64,000 nt of DNA from Bacillota bacterium (lineage in GTDB: Bacteria > Bacillota > Sulfobacillia > Sulfobacillales > JAIMBI01): NCBI GenBank assembly GCA_021846565.1, contig JAJZWS010000005.1, positions 1-64,000 of the forward strand, read 5' to 3'. Positions 27,616 through 36,028 of the stretch are shown in pieces. The notes below the pieces were generated by a model. That model ran no database searches. It was not told where the DNA came from and saw nothing but the letters and a program-made list of their open reading frames with translations. Position numbers and translations under genes: made by a program. Each line of letters starts with the position of its first letter. Positions within the stretch are counted from its first letter, which is position 1.

Positions 27616-28386
27616 GTGAGACTCGTGGACCTGAGCATCCCTATCGTCCACCAAGCCGACTTCGAGCCGTGGAAGCCGTCGATTCACTACATGACTCATG
27701 AGGCTGAGGGCTTGGACTGGGTCAAAGCCGAGTTCGGTGTAGCAGAATCGGACCTGGTGTGGTCGGAGGGCAAAGGCGCCGCCTTTGAAGAGGTGCACCT
27801 CATCACCCACACCGGCACGCACATCGACGCGCCCTGGCACTACGGACCCACTTCCGGTGGCCAACCCGCGAGAACCATCGATCAGTGTCCGCTTGAGTGG
27901 TTCTTCGGCGATGGCGTGGTGATCGACGTACGTCACAGGAAGCCAGGGGAGCTTGTCACCGTCGCCGATTTGGAGCAGGGGCTGGCCCGCATCGATTACC
28001 ACGTAAAGCCGCTGGACATCGTCCTGATTCAAACCGGATGCGATCACTGGCAGGAGGGGGCGAGCTACTTCGACCAGCCCGGCATGAGCCGAGAGGCCAC
28101 GCTCTGGCTGACCACGCAGGGAGTCAAGGTGATCGGGATCGACGCATACGGCTTCGATCGCAAGTTTTCCGACATGCGTGAGGAATTTCTTTGTACGCAC
28201 GACGGGCGCATCGTCTGGCAGGCGCACTTTGCCGGCATCACCGCCGAGTACTGCCAGATCGAAAAGCTGGCCAACCTCGACGCCATCGGCGCGGCACACG
28301 GATTCAAGGTGTCCTGCCTGCCGGTCAAGGTGAGTGGGGCCAGCGGTGCTTGGTGCCGAGCGGCGGCCATCGTGGAGGAGGCCTAG
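27616..28386 (+). CDS. Cyclase-family metal-dependent hydrolase (KynB/isatin hydrolase-like)
   Basis: 256 residues of the PF04199 fold. The metal motif HTGTHIDAPWHY (~73-84) supplies His, His and Asp ligands for the binuclear or mononuclear centre; a later IGIDAYGFDR and the HFAGI segment are family features. Members include arylformamidase, isatin hydrolase and carbamoyl or cyclic amide hydrolases, all opening amide or formamide bonds. GTG 27616 has AAGGAGG in front. It is the first structural gene after the LuxR regulator, followed by an MFS permease and a fumarylacetoacetate hydrolase-like enzyme, so the operon likely imports and opens a cyclic or aromatic acid derivative. The substrate is unknown. 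Confidence 0.8.
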   Translation: MRLVDLSIPIVHQADFEPWKPSIHYMTHEAEGLDWVKAEFGVAESDLVWSEGKGAAFEEVHLITHTGTHIDAPWHYGPTSGGQPARTIDQCPLEWFFGDGVVIDVRHRKPGELVTVADLEQGLARIDYHVKPLDIVLIQTGCDHWQEGASYFDQPGMSREATLWLTTQGVKVIGIDAYGFDRKFSDMREEFLCTHDGRIVWQAHFAGITAEYCQIEKLANLDAIGAAHGFKVSCLPVKVSGASGAWCRAAAIVEEA

Positions 28387-28388
28387 CC

Positions 28389-29630
28389 GTGGCGCCCCAG
28401 ATGAGACCTTCGGCGATGCGCTGGTGGATGTTGATGTTGTTGAGTTTGGGTTTTGTGGAGCTGACCCTGAACTGGTTCGACATCGCGGCGGCCTTTCCCC
28501 AGATTGGAGCTCAGTTTCGGCTTGGGGTTCCTGAGCTGGCGCTTCTGATCTCGCTATTCCTCGCCGGCTACGGCCTCTTTCACATTCCCACGGGATTCTT
28601 GGCAGCCCGGGTGGGGCTCCGGCGCATCCTTCTGGCGGGACTGCTCCTGGAGTCCGTGTGTGGCGCGCTCAGCGGTCTCGCCCCCAACTATGCAGCGCTC
28701 GCCGTGCTGCGCCTCATCACCGGGATTGGGGGTTCGTTGTTTGTCGGAACAGGTTTTGCTGGGGTGACTGCCTGGTTCCGCGGGCGCCAGCTGGCACTCG
28801 CTCAAGGCATCTCCGGCGGCGCCGGGTTTGCCATCGGCGCGGCCATCGGTCTCTATGTGTGGGTAGGTGTCATTCAGGCGCTGACGTGGCCCGGAGCCAT
28901 GATGGCCGGGGGGGCCGTCGGCCTCCTGATCTGGCTCGTGAACGTTGTGTGGCTTCGGTTCCCAGCTGAGGAACGCGATCAATTGGCCGCGCAAAATTTG
29001 AACTGGACCTCGGTGGGCCGTGTGCTCAGAAACAGAAACCTCTGGCTGTATGGGCTGTCCACCCTGGGCGCTTATGGTGCCTACTTCACCGCGTCGCAAC
29101 TGATGGCTGGGTACGCCGGCACCACGCTCAAGCTGGGCTCGGCGGCGGCGCTGCTGGCGGCCGTCATCGTTCTAGCCGGCATCCCGGGGTCGGTGGTCGG
29201 CGGCATTCTGTCGGATCGCGCTGGGAACCGCAAGCTGTTCATCGTGGGTGCGGTGCTGCTGGTGGGGGTGAGTCTCTTGCTCGTGCCCGTGGCCGGTGTG
29301 GTTTTGATCTGGATTCTCGCCAGCGTCGTGGGCTTCTTCATGATATTCGGATTTGCCGCGTTCACGTCCGTGCCCGGCGATTTCCCGGACGCCATCCCCC
29401 CGCCGGACGTGGCCACCGCCGAGGGACTGCTGCTGACCATCCTCGCCGTGGGCGGATTTCTGGTGCCCATTGGCTTTGGGCAGTTCGTGGCGGTCAGTGG
29501 GTACACCAGCGCCTGGCTGTTTTTGGGGGTGGTGACCGTCCTTTTTGGCTTGGTGGGTCTATTGGCTCGCGACCCCTTCAAGACTCTGCGAACGACGGGG
29601 CAGAGCACGGTGAAGGAGGTTCCCCGGTGA
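28389..29630 (+). CDS. MFS transporter (catabolic permease-like)
   Basis: 413 residues, 12 helices, with helix-2 loop HIPTGFLAARVGLRR and TAWFRGRQLALAQGISGGAG, both characteristic of anion/cyanate/NarK-like MFS permeases. The central loop and SVVGGILSDRAGNRKLF in the second half are also family-like. GTG 28389 follows GAGGAGG that lies within the end of the cyclase gene; the next gene starts inside its stop (GTGA), so the three genes are one coupled unit. It probably imports the substrate of the flanking cyclase and FAH-type enzymes. Inference from operon only. Confidence 0.85.
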   Translation: MAPQMRPSAMRWWMLMLLSLGFVELTLNWFDIAAAFPQIGAQFRLGVPELALLISLFLAGYGLFHIPTGFLAARVGLRRILLAGLLLESVCGALSGLAPNYAALAVLRLITGIGGSLFVGTGFAGVTAWFRGRQLALAQGISGGAGFAIGAAIGLYVWVGVIQALTWPGAMMAGGAVGLLIWLVNVVWLRFPAEERDQLAAQNLNWTSVGRVLRNRNLWLYGLSTLGAYGAYFTASQLMAGYAGTTLKLGSAAALLAAVIVLAGIPGSVVGGILSDRAGNRKLFIVGAVLLVGVSLLLVPVAGVVLIWILASVVGFFMIFGFAAFTSVPGDFPDAIPPPDVATAEGLLLTILAVGGFLVPIGFGQFVAVSGYTSAWLFLGVVTVLFGLVGLLARDPFKTLRTTGQSTVKEVPR

Positions 29631-30604
29631 AGCTTGTCACCTTTGAAGTCAAGACGGCTGTCGGACCCCTGGAACGCGTGGGCATCTGGCTGGACGACGG
29701 CCGGATCGCAGATGCCAATCTCGTGGTGGCCGACTATCTTCGGAGTACGGGCAGGTCGCTCTACCCCCAGGAGGAGGCCCAGCACCGCGCCCCGACTCGG
29801 ATGATCGAGTTCATCCGCCAAGGTCCTTTGGCGCTGGATCTGGTGCGTCAGGCGCTGGACCAGGCGCTGCGCGTCGGCAAGACCACCGGGCCGCTGGGCG
29901 AGGTGCTGGTGCATGCGCCCGACGGCGTGAGGCTTCGGGCGCCGATTCCCCGCCCACACCGCGTGCACGACTTCATGGTGGTGGAGGAGCATGTATTCAA
30001 CGCCATGAAAACCGTGCCGTCGGAGTGGTACAATATGCCGGTGTGCTACAAGGGCAATCCGGATGCCATCATCGGCCCCGGCGACATCGTGCGTTGGCCG
30101 CGCTACACCGAGCGGCTCGACTACGAGCTCGAGCTGTGCGCCGTGGTTGGACGTCCAGGGCGCGATATTGCTCGGGCGGATGCACCGTCCCATATCTACG
30201 GGTACACCATCTTCAACGACTTCTCCGCCCGCGACATTCAGCTGCGCGAGATGTCGGTCGGGTTGGGACCGTTCAAGGGAAAGGACTTCGCCACCGCGCT
30301 GGGACCCTGCATCGTGACCGCGGACGAGTTCGACCCCCAAACCTCCGTGCTGGTGGCCCGCGTGAACGGTGAGGAGTGGTCGCGGGGCTCCATAGGAGCG
30401 ATGCGCTTTAGCTACCCCGAGATCGTCGAGTATCTTTCGAATGAGGAGGATATTTTCCCGGGCGATATTTTGGGGAGTGGAACCGTCGGACGGGGGTGCG
30501 GCCTGGAACTGGACAGATGGATTCAGCCCGGAGACGTGGTGGAGTTGGAATCCGAGGGCATCGGCGTGCTGTCAAACCCCGTCGGACCCAGGCAGAGCGG
30601 GTAG
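29627..30604 (+). CDS. Fumarylacetoacetate hydrolase-family protein
   Basis: 325 residues with an N-terminal small domain and the FAH C-terminal barrel from ~105. The family signatures are visible: Glu in YELELCAVVGRPGRDI, GYTIFNDFSARDIQ, and ALGPCIVTADEF, which supply the acidic metal ligands and catalytic region; GSGTVGRGCGLE near the end is the usual GTxxG-type loop. Members cleave carbon-carbon bonds of beta-diketones or decarboxylate/hydrate aromatic ring-fission products. The GTG overlaps the MFS stop. Role: a late step of the pathway begun by the cyclase. Confidence 0.85.
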   Translation: MKLVTFEVKTAVGPLERVGIWLDDGRIADANLVVADYLRSTGRSLYPQEEAQHRAPTRMIEFIRQGPLALDLVRQALDQALRVGKTTGPLGEVLVHAPDGVRLRAPIPRPHRVHDFMVVEEHVFNAMKTVPSEWYNMPVCYKGNPDAIIGPGDIVRWPRYTERLDYELELCAVVGRPGRDIARADAPSHIYGYTIFNDFSARDIQLREMSVGLGPFKGKDFATALGPCIVTADEFDPQTSVLVARVNGEEWSRGSIGAMRFSYPEIVEYLSNEEDIFPGDILGSGTVGRGCGLELDRWIQPGDVVELESEGIGVLSNPVGPRQSG

Positions 30605-30896
30605 ATCCCCGGTCGTCATCCCGCGCGACAACGGCGCGTCTCCGCTGGGAGCGACGTGCGGCCGGGCATGTAGCGGCTTGCGCTCCCGCGGCTGCCCCAG
30701 GGCCGCGCCGCCGCCGGCCGTCCGTTGACCACTCCTCGCGAGGGCGCGTGGCGCACCCGCGGTCCGGGGCCGATGAATGGCTGGGGTCGCTTGGGTGGTA
30801 CACTCGCGGGGGATGGGGCCAGGGCGAGCCCGGTGCCCCTAGGCGCGGTGGACCACACAGGGACGCCGCCGCCTCCCGGCCGGAGGTGAATGGTAG
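30605..30896. other. Intergenic upstream of lepB
   Basis: 292 bases, strongly GC-rich with no recognised gene. A TACACT (30799-30804) could be a -10 element but no -35 at proper spacing is visible. Confidence 0.4.
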
Positions 30897-31457
30897 ATGG
30901 CCATGAGTGGCGAGAAGGCAGCGGCCCCGGTGGGCCACGGCTCGGGCAGACCGACACGTCCGCTGTGGCGGGAAATTGTGCAGACGGTCGTGTTGGCCGC
31001 CGTGCTGGCCTTTTTGATTCGGACGTTTGTGCTAGAGTCCTTTCAGGTTCAGGGCCATTCGATGTTTCCGACGCTCACGACCGGCGACCGGGTGTTGGTG
31101 GACAAGTTGCTGTATCGCATCGAGGGGCCGCGCACCGGGGAGATTGTCGTGTTCCAGTCACCGGTGAAGGAGAACCAGGACTGGATCAAGAGGGTCATCG
31201 GGGTGCCCGGCGACACGGTGAAGATTGTGGCGGGGCAGGTGTACATCAATGGCCACCGGTACGCCGAGCCGTTCGTCAAGCTCAACTACCGGTACAACTA
31301 CGGGCCAGTCACGGTAACGCCGGGGCATTTGTTCGTGCTGGGCGACAACCGCACGAACAGCTACGACAGCCGCTACTTCGGGCTCTTGGCCGAATGGCGG
31401 GTGAAGGGTGATGCGTTCGTGGTGTGGTGGCCGCCCAAGGTCATTGGCGGCATCTAA
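30897..31457 (+). CDS. lepB: Type I signal peptidase
   Basis: 186 residues. After a flexible start, a single membrane helix (~27-45) is followed by the catalytic Ser55 in GHSMFPT and Lys98 in DWIKRVIGVPGD; GDNRTNSYDSR is the conserved box E. These features match Gram-positive-type SipS/LepB, which cleave secretory signal peptides on the outer face of the membrane. ATG 30897 has GGAGGTGA nine bases upstream; a second ATG two codons on is less likely. It is monocistronic; the riboswitch promoter begins 21 bases after its stop. Confidence 0.92.
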   Translation: MAMSGEKAAAPVGHGSGRPTRPLWREIVQTVVLAAVLAFLIRTFVLESFQVQGHSMFPTLTTGDRVLVDKLLYRIEGPRTGEIVVFQSPVKENQDWIKRVIGVPGDTVKIVAGQVYINGHRYAEPFVKLNYRYNYGPVTVTPGHLFVLGDNRTNSYDSRYFGLLAEWRVKGDAFVVWWPPKVIGGI

Positions 31458-31477
31458 CCGGAAACGGGCCCGGGCAT

Positions 31478-31506
31478 TTGACACGCAGGGTCGCGCAGGG
31501 TAGCAT
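31478..31506 (+). promoter_or_regulatory. Sigma-A promoter of the fluoride riboswitch operon
   Basis: TTGACA (31478-31483), exactly 17 bases, TAGCAT (31501-31506). Predicted transcript start near 31513, about ten bases before the aptamer. Confidence 0.75.
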
Positions 31507-31521
31507 GCCAACGCAACCAAT

Positions 31522-31588
31522 ACGGCGATGGAGACCGCCGGGGCTACGCCCGAACTGCCAGAGCATCTGGCTAATGACTCCTACCGTG
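31522..31588 (+). promoter_or_regulatory. Fluoride riboswitch (crcB motif)
   Basis: The sequence follows the crcB aptamer pattern: GGCGATGGAG (31524-31532), pairing CGCC, then CGAACTGCC (31551-31559), a short hairpin with CTGGC, and TAATGACTCCTACC (31572-31585), the last part pairing with GGAG. Conserved AUG and CUGAUG-like (here CUAAUG) segments are in the expected order. The same 3' strand (CCTACC) is shared with a terminator, so fluoride binding should favour transcription of the downstream genes. Its downstream operon is a group-4-hydrogenase-related membrane complex rather than CrcB or a fluoride channel. From memory, hydrogenlyase-like genes are among the classes reported behind crcB motifs. 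Confidence 0.85.
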
Positions 31589-31623
31589 CACGTGACGTTG
31601 ACGTGGCGGTAGGGGTATTTTTT
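31580..31623 (+). terminator. Riboswitch-controlled terminator
   Basis: CCTACCG (31580-31586) pairs with CGGTAGG (31607-31613), with CACGT/ACGTG inside, followed by GTATTTTTT. The left arm overlaps the aptamer's last strand (about 31580-31586), so aptamer and terminator are mutually exclusive. Confidence 0.8.
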
Positions 31624-31649
31624 GTGCCGAAGCGGGAGAGGAGTTGCAC

Positions 31650-32582
31650 ATGCCAATCGTGGCACAGGGGCTGCAAGTGTTGTTTGTTCTGGCATTCGCG
31701 CCACTTTTAAAGGGCATCATGGATCGGGTGAAGGCTCGCGGCATGCGGCGACAAGGCCCTCCGTGGGTTCAGCCCTATCGGAATCTGTGGAAGTGGGCTC
31801 ACAAGTCCATCGTGCGCACCCCATACACCACGGGCCTCGCGGACTGGGTTCCCGTGTTATATTTCACGGCGCCCCTGATAGTGACTCTGTTAATCCCGGT
31901 GTTGACCACCATGCCGCTGCCGCTCGCGTTTATGGCGGACATTTTGGGCGGCGGACTCATTTTGGCCGGAGCCGGCTTTCTGCTGTTGTTCTACGCCCTG
32001 GACTCGGGCAGCGCCTACGCGGCCATTGGGGTGAGCCGCATCCGGCTCATCGGCACCCTGGGGGAACCACTGACGGTGATGGCCGTGTTCACGGCCGCCG
32101 CCGTGGGACACTCGACGATTCCCTACACGGTCAATCAGGCGTTCTTCGCCCAAAGTTTCTTCGCCCCGGTGCACCTGTTGGTGCTCCTGGCCTGGTTGCT
32201 GCTGCTGCTGGCCGAGGCCGGCCGCCTACCGGTGGACAACCCCGATTCGTCCCAGGAGCTGTCGCTCATCGACCCCAACCGGGTGTTTGAAGCCAGCGGC
32301 CCGGATCTGGCGCTGCTGGAGTGGGGCGGGTGGATGAAGTACACCGTGCTGTCCATCATTCTGGTGAACGTGTTGGGCTGGCCCGTGGGATTGGCGGCGA
32401 TGCTGACGCCCGGCGCGCTGGCGCTGGCGATTCTGACGACGGCCGCCAAGCTGGTGGTGGTGGGGCTCGTGGTGGTGGGCATTGAGCTGTCTTTCGCCAA
32501 GCTCCGGCTGATGCGCATTGCGGAGTACCTGACGCTCTCGGTGGCCTTGGCCGCGCTGGCGGCCTTGGCCGCCGGGCTCTAG
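31650..32582 (+). CDS. HyfC/EchB/NuoH-like membrane subunit
   Basis: 310 residues with about eight hydrophobic segments. LAEAGRLPVDNPDSSQELSL (~188-207) and LALLEWGGWMK are the conserved NuoH/HyfC quinone-channel region. In complex I and group-4 hydrogenases this subunit links the soluble arm to the antiporter-like proton pumps. ATG 31650 has GAGGAG six bases before; TTG 31644 would abut it. It is the first gene after the fluoride switch. Confidence 0.88.
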   Translation: MPIVAQGLQVLFVLAFAPLLKGIMDRVKARGMRRQGPPWVQPYRNLWKWAHKSIVRTPYTTGLADWVPVLYFTAPLIVTLLIPVLTTMPLPLAFMADILGGGLILAGAGFLLLFYALDSGSAYAAIGVSRIRLIGTLGEPLTVMAVFTAAAVGHSTIPYTVNQAFFAQSFFAPVHLLVLLAWLLLLLAEAGRLPVDNPDSSQELSLIDPNRVFEASGPDLALLEWGGWMKYTVLSIILVNVLGWPVGLAAMLTPGALALAILTTAAKLVVVGLVVVGIELSFAKLRLMRIAEYLTLSVALAALAALAAGL

Positions 32583-32634
32583 CGGCGGATTGGCGCCGAT
32601 CCGGTTGCAGACTTTGTGTTGAAGGAGGAGCGCC

Positions 32635-33255
32635 ATGCCGGTGTGGTTGGTGCATCCCACGCTGATGGCCGAAGCGGGGGCGGCGGTGGTGTGGCTCGCG
32701 GCGAATCTCATTGCGCTGGCCCGCCGGCCCGCCACGGCCATCAGTTGGTATGCGATCGCGGGACTGGTCGAGGGGGGGCTGGCCGTGTTATGGGGGCTGG
32801 CCCACCACCAGGCCGCCTGGTGGAGCATGGGGATTTTGTGGATGGCCGCCAAGGGCGTCGTGGTGCCGCGGTGGCTGTTGGCGGCGCTGCCGCCGGACCG
32901 GTGGGAACTGGTCGCGTCCGGCACCCCGCGCCTGCTGCTGGGCAGCGCGGTGCTGGTGGTGGTGACCGTGGCCGCCGGAGGATCGGCGGGGGTGGCGGTG
33001 GCGGCGCTGTTGACCCCGTTTTGGCTTTTGACCCAGCGGCGCGAGCTGTGGGTGGCCGCCATCCTGCTGATGGAGGCGGAAGTGGCGCTCGGCTTTGTCG
33101 CGCTGGGCGCGCACGTCGCACCGGCGACGGTCGATGTCCTGGACGTGGCCGAGGTCCTGTGGGCCGGGGCCCTGCTGGCGTGGCTGCTGCGGCGGGGCCG
33201 GCTGGATTGGGATGAGCCGATTCACACGACGGCGCTTCGGCGTCTGAGGGGGTAG
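32635..33255 (+). CDS. HyfE-like membrane subunit
   Basis: 206 residues, with six or so hydrophobic segments and no soluble domain, consistent with HyfE (hydrogenase-4 component E), the NuoK-related subunit fused with further helices. A weakly conserved WMAAKGVVVPRWLL segment in the middle matches the family Lys/Trp-rich loop. Acidic residues (Glu) within the membrane span around 46 and 140-145 may be part of the proton route. ATG 32635 has AAGGAGGAG. It is followed by hyfF-like six bases later. Evidence is mostly size, helices and order. Confidence 0.75.
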   Translation: MPVWLVHPTLMAEAGAAVVWLAANLIALARRPATAISWYAIAGLVEGGLAVLWGLAHHQAAWWSMGILWMAAKGVVVPRWLLAALPPDRWELVASGTPRLLLGSAVLVVVTVAAGGSAGVAVAALLTPFWLLTQRRELWVAAILLMEAEVALGFVALGAHVAPATVDVLDVAEVLWAGALLAWLLRRGRLDWDEPIHTTALRRLRG

Positions 33256-33260
33256 GCGAC

Positions 33261-34589
33261 GTGGCGGTATGGGTTCCCATCGCATGGGTGATCGGGATGG
33301 GAGCATTGGCGTCCGGGCGGGGCCGCTGGCCACTGGTGGCGGCCGCCGGCACGGCCTTGGCGGCGGCACTGGACGTGTCGCGCGCGCTGGCGCACCCGGC
33401 CTGGACGGCCGAATATGGGGCGTTGGTCCTGGTGCTGGCCACCTTTGCGCTCATCATGTCGCCCGCCTATTTCCTGGGGGCAGCGGTTCACCACCCGTGG
33501 CCCGCGGCCCGCGAGCGCTGGTACTACGCTTGGCTCGGGGTGTTTGCGGCGGCGCTCCTGGCGCTGGCGGCGCCGTGGCCGCTGGTGGATCTGTGGGTGG
33601 CCGTGGAAGCCACGACGCTGTCATCGGTGCTGCTGGTGGCCCTGCCCCCCGGCGCCGGGCCGTTTGAGGCTTCGTGGAAGTACGTGACGCTGGCCATGCT
33701 GGGCGGACTGCTGGCGTTGGGCGGCATCCTGCTGATGCAAAGTGGCGCGGCGGCCGACGTGGCCGTGGGGGCGCTGTTGATGCTGGTGGGCTTTGGGATC
33801 AAGGCGGGCTTGGTGCCGTTCCACACCTGGCTGCCGGACGCGCATGCCGAGGCGCCCGCCCCGGTGTCGGGCCTGCTGTCAGGGGCCGAGCTGGGGGGGA
33901 TTCTTATCGTGGCGTGGCGCGGACTCACGCTGGCTCAGGGGCTCCTGCACCAGCACTGGCCACTTCTGGCGCTTTTGGCGCTGGGGCTCCTGTCCCTGCT
34001 GGTGGGGGTGGCTTTGATATCTCGCCAGCACAATCTGAAGCGTCTGTTGGCGTACTCGTCCGTCGAGCACATGGGGGTCATTGCGGTGGGGCTGGCTTTT
34101 GGGGGGCCGGCTCTCTTAGGGGCGTTTCTGCACGTGTTTACCCACGGGTTGGCCAAAAGCCAGGCGTTTTATCTCTCCGGGTCGGTGCAGGCGCACTACG
34201 GGACCGTGGACACGCGGCACATTCACGGCCTGGGCCGCCGACTCCCGTGGACGGCCGGGGGTCTCATGGTGGCCATCGGAGCTCTGGCCGGCCTGCCGCC
34301 GCTGGGGCCGTTTTGGAGTGAGTGGCTGGTCATTCAGGGAGGGTTGGCGGACAAGGGGATGGCGGTGTGGGCGGCTCTGACGGCGCTGCTGCTGGCTGGC
34401 GGCTTCGTGGCGCTCATGTACCGGCTGCCGCGGCTCTGGCAGGGCTCTCGGCCTCCGGTGCCCCCCGAGGGGGCGGGGCCGCCGGAGTCCAAATTCCTTT
34501 CCCTGCCTGTACTGTTGATGTCCAGCCTCACGATGTCGGCCGGGGTGGTCGTGCCCTGGGTGTTCCTGGGGTTGGGACGGGGGGTGTAG
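33261..34589 (+). CDS. HyfF/NuoM-like antiporter-type subunit
   Basis: 442 residues, about 13 helices, of the Proton_antipo_M family. The TM5-region Glu is retained in VAVEATTLSS (~114), the TM7 Lys in VGFGIKAGLVPFHTWLPDAHA, and the TM8 Lys/His region in LKRLLAYSSVEHMG; PLGPFWSEWLV and HVFTHGLAKSQAFYLSG are also family landmarks. The subunit pumps protons or sodium in complex-I-like enzymes. GTG 33261 starts six bases after the hyfE-like stop. The end abuts the hyfG-like ATG, so genes are coupled. Confidence 0.88.
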   Translation: MAVWVPIAWVIGMGALASGRGRWPLVAAAGTALAAALDVSRALAHPAWTAEYGALVLVLATFALIMSPAYFLGAAVHHPWPAARERWYYAWLGVFAAALLALAAPWPLVDLWVAVEATTLSSVLLVALPPGAGPFEASWKYVTLAMLGGLLALGGILLMQSGAAADVAVGALLMLVGFGIKAGLVPFHTWLPDAHAEAPAPVSGLLSGAELGGILIVAWRGLTLAQGLLHQHWPLLALLALGLLSLLVGVALISRQHNLKRLLAYSSVEHMGVIAVGLAFGGPALLGAFLHVFTHGLAKSQAFYLSGSVQAHYGTVDTRHIHGLGRRLPWTAGGLMVAIGALAGLPPLGPFWSEWLVIQGGLADKGMAVWAALTALLLAGGFVALMYRLPRLWQGSRPPVPPEGAGPPESKFLSLPVLLMSSLTMSAGVVVPWVFLGLGRGV

Positions 34590-34590
34590 C

Positions 34591-35973
34591 ATGGCCGACC
34601 GCATGATCGTGGGAATTCCGGAGTCGCACGCAACCGATCCGCTGTCCGATGCGCTGGGACAGATGGCGCGCGACGGCGCCGCCCTGCTGCACGCGTTCCT
34701 GAGCGCGCGCGGGCTCACGTTGGTCATCGCACCGGCAGCCCGGGGCGCGCCGGAGGAGATGGTCCTGGGGCCCGGTCCGTTCTCGCGGCCCACTCGCGCG
34801 GGCCATCAGCTGTTTTGGGGGATCGAGCACACGCTGCCCCCGATCGTGTGGCATCATGCCAGCCGGCGGCGCCCCGTACGGGGGCGGGGACTGCACCTCA
34901 TGCCGCTCGGCCCGGTGCGCGGTGACGTGTCCGAGTCGCTCGCGTACCAGCTGGTGGTGCTGGGCGACGAGATTCACCAGGTGCGGCTGCGTGCCGGGTA
35001 CAAGCGGCGGCACGTGGCCGAGGCCATGACGGGGGCGGATGTGTCGGCCGCCCTCCAGGTGGCCGAGCGGGTGACGGGGACCTCGCGGGTCGCGCACGCC
35101 CTGGCGTTTTCCCTGGCGGTGGAACAGGCGCTGGGCATCGGGGTGTCTGCCGCCGACCAAGAGGCCCGGGTGGTGCTGGCCGAGTTGGAGCGCATCACGA
35201 GCCACGTAGGGGATCTGGCGCTGTTGGCGGCGTCGACGGGCACCGTGGCGGCCGCTGCCGACTGGTTTCGCCTCAAAGAGACCCTGCTCAGGTTTCAGGC
35301 GGCGCTCACCGGGCACCGGTATCTCATGGGGGTGGTGGGGCCGGGTGGGCACCGCCGGCCGCTGTCCCGCGAGCTGTCGGCGCTGCCCGCGCTGCTGGCC
35401 GCGGTCCGGGCGCAGGTGGACGCCGTCGCCAGTGCGCTGGACGTCACCAACAGCTATCTGGATCGGCTGCACGGTGCGGGCCGCCTGCCCGAATCCCCGG
35501 ACGGCGGGGTGTACTGGACGGGGTTTGTGGGCAAAAGTGCCGGACTCATGCGGGACACGCGCTGGGATGCCCCGTATGCCGCGTATGGGGCCCTCACGGC
35601 CGGTCTGGCGCCCGTGTCCGTCAATCGGCCCGATGCTTACGGCCGCGCCTGGGTGCGTCTGGGCGAGGTGCGCCAGAGCTTGCAGATGCTGTCGCGGGTG
35701 ATGGATTTTAGGTCTCCGGTCGAGACCGCGGCGCCCCCCGAGAGGCAGGGTGGCGACCGGGGGGTGGGCTACGGGATGGTGGAGGCGCCCCGCGGCCGCC
35801 TGTGCTACCGCCTAGCGGTGCACGCGGGGCGCGTTCGCGCGGCGTCGCTCACCACGCCGTCCCAACTCAACTGGCCCGCGGTGCCGCTGGCGTTGGAGCA
35901 GCGAAACATCCTGCAGGATTTTCCCATCATTGACGCGAGCTTCTCCCTGGCTGTGTCCGCGTTGGACTTGTAG
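34591..35973 (+). CDS. Hydrogenase large-subunit homologue without Ni-Fe cysteines (Ehr type)
   Basis: 460 residues similar to HyfG/NuoD-like catalytic subunits: VSESLAYQLVVLGDEIHQV, GYKRRHVAEAM and VVLAELERITSHVGDLALL are typical. A group-4 NiFe hydrogenase has CxxC in ERxCGxC and again in DPCxxC. Here the first reads ERVTGTS (Thr162, Ser165 in place of the cysteines) and the second DASFSL (Ser450, Leu453). Only one cysteine exists in the whole chain (RGRLCYRLA). A Ni-Fe centre cannot be bound, so the complex is Ehr-like and probably not a hydrogenase; no maturation genes are nearby. ATG 34591 follows the hyfF stop directly. Confidence 0.88.
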   Translation: MADRMIVGIPESHATDPLSDALGQMARDGAALLHAFLSARGLTLVIAPAARGAPEEMVLGPGPFSRPTRAGHQLFWGIEHTLPPIVWHHASRRRPVRGRGLHLMPLGPVRGDVSESLAYQLVVLGDEIHQVRLRAGYKRRHVAEAMTGADVSAALQVAERVTGTSRVAHALAFSLAVEQALGIGVSAADQEARVVLAELERITSHVGDLALLAASTGTVAAAADWFRLKETLLRFQAALTGHRYLMGVVGPGGHRRPLSRELSALPALLAAVRAQVDAVASALDVTNSYLDRLHGAGRLPESPDGGVYWTGFVGKSAGLMRDTRWDAPYAAYGALTAGLAPVSVNRPDAYGRAWVRLGEVRQSLQMLSRVMDFRSPVETAAPPERQGGDRGVGYGMVEAPRGRLCYRLAVHAGRVRAASLTTPSQLNWPAVPLALEQRNILQDFPIIDASFSLAVSALDL

Positions 35974-36028
35974 CGCCCACACAGACGCAACGCCCGGGAG
36001 AAGTTGCCACACGAGAAGGGAGCGCCGC

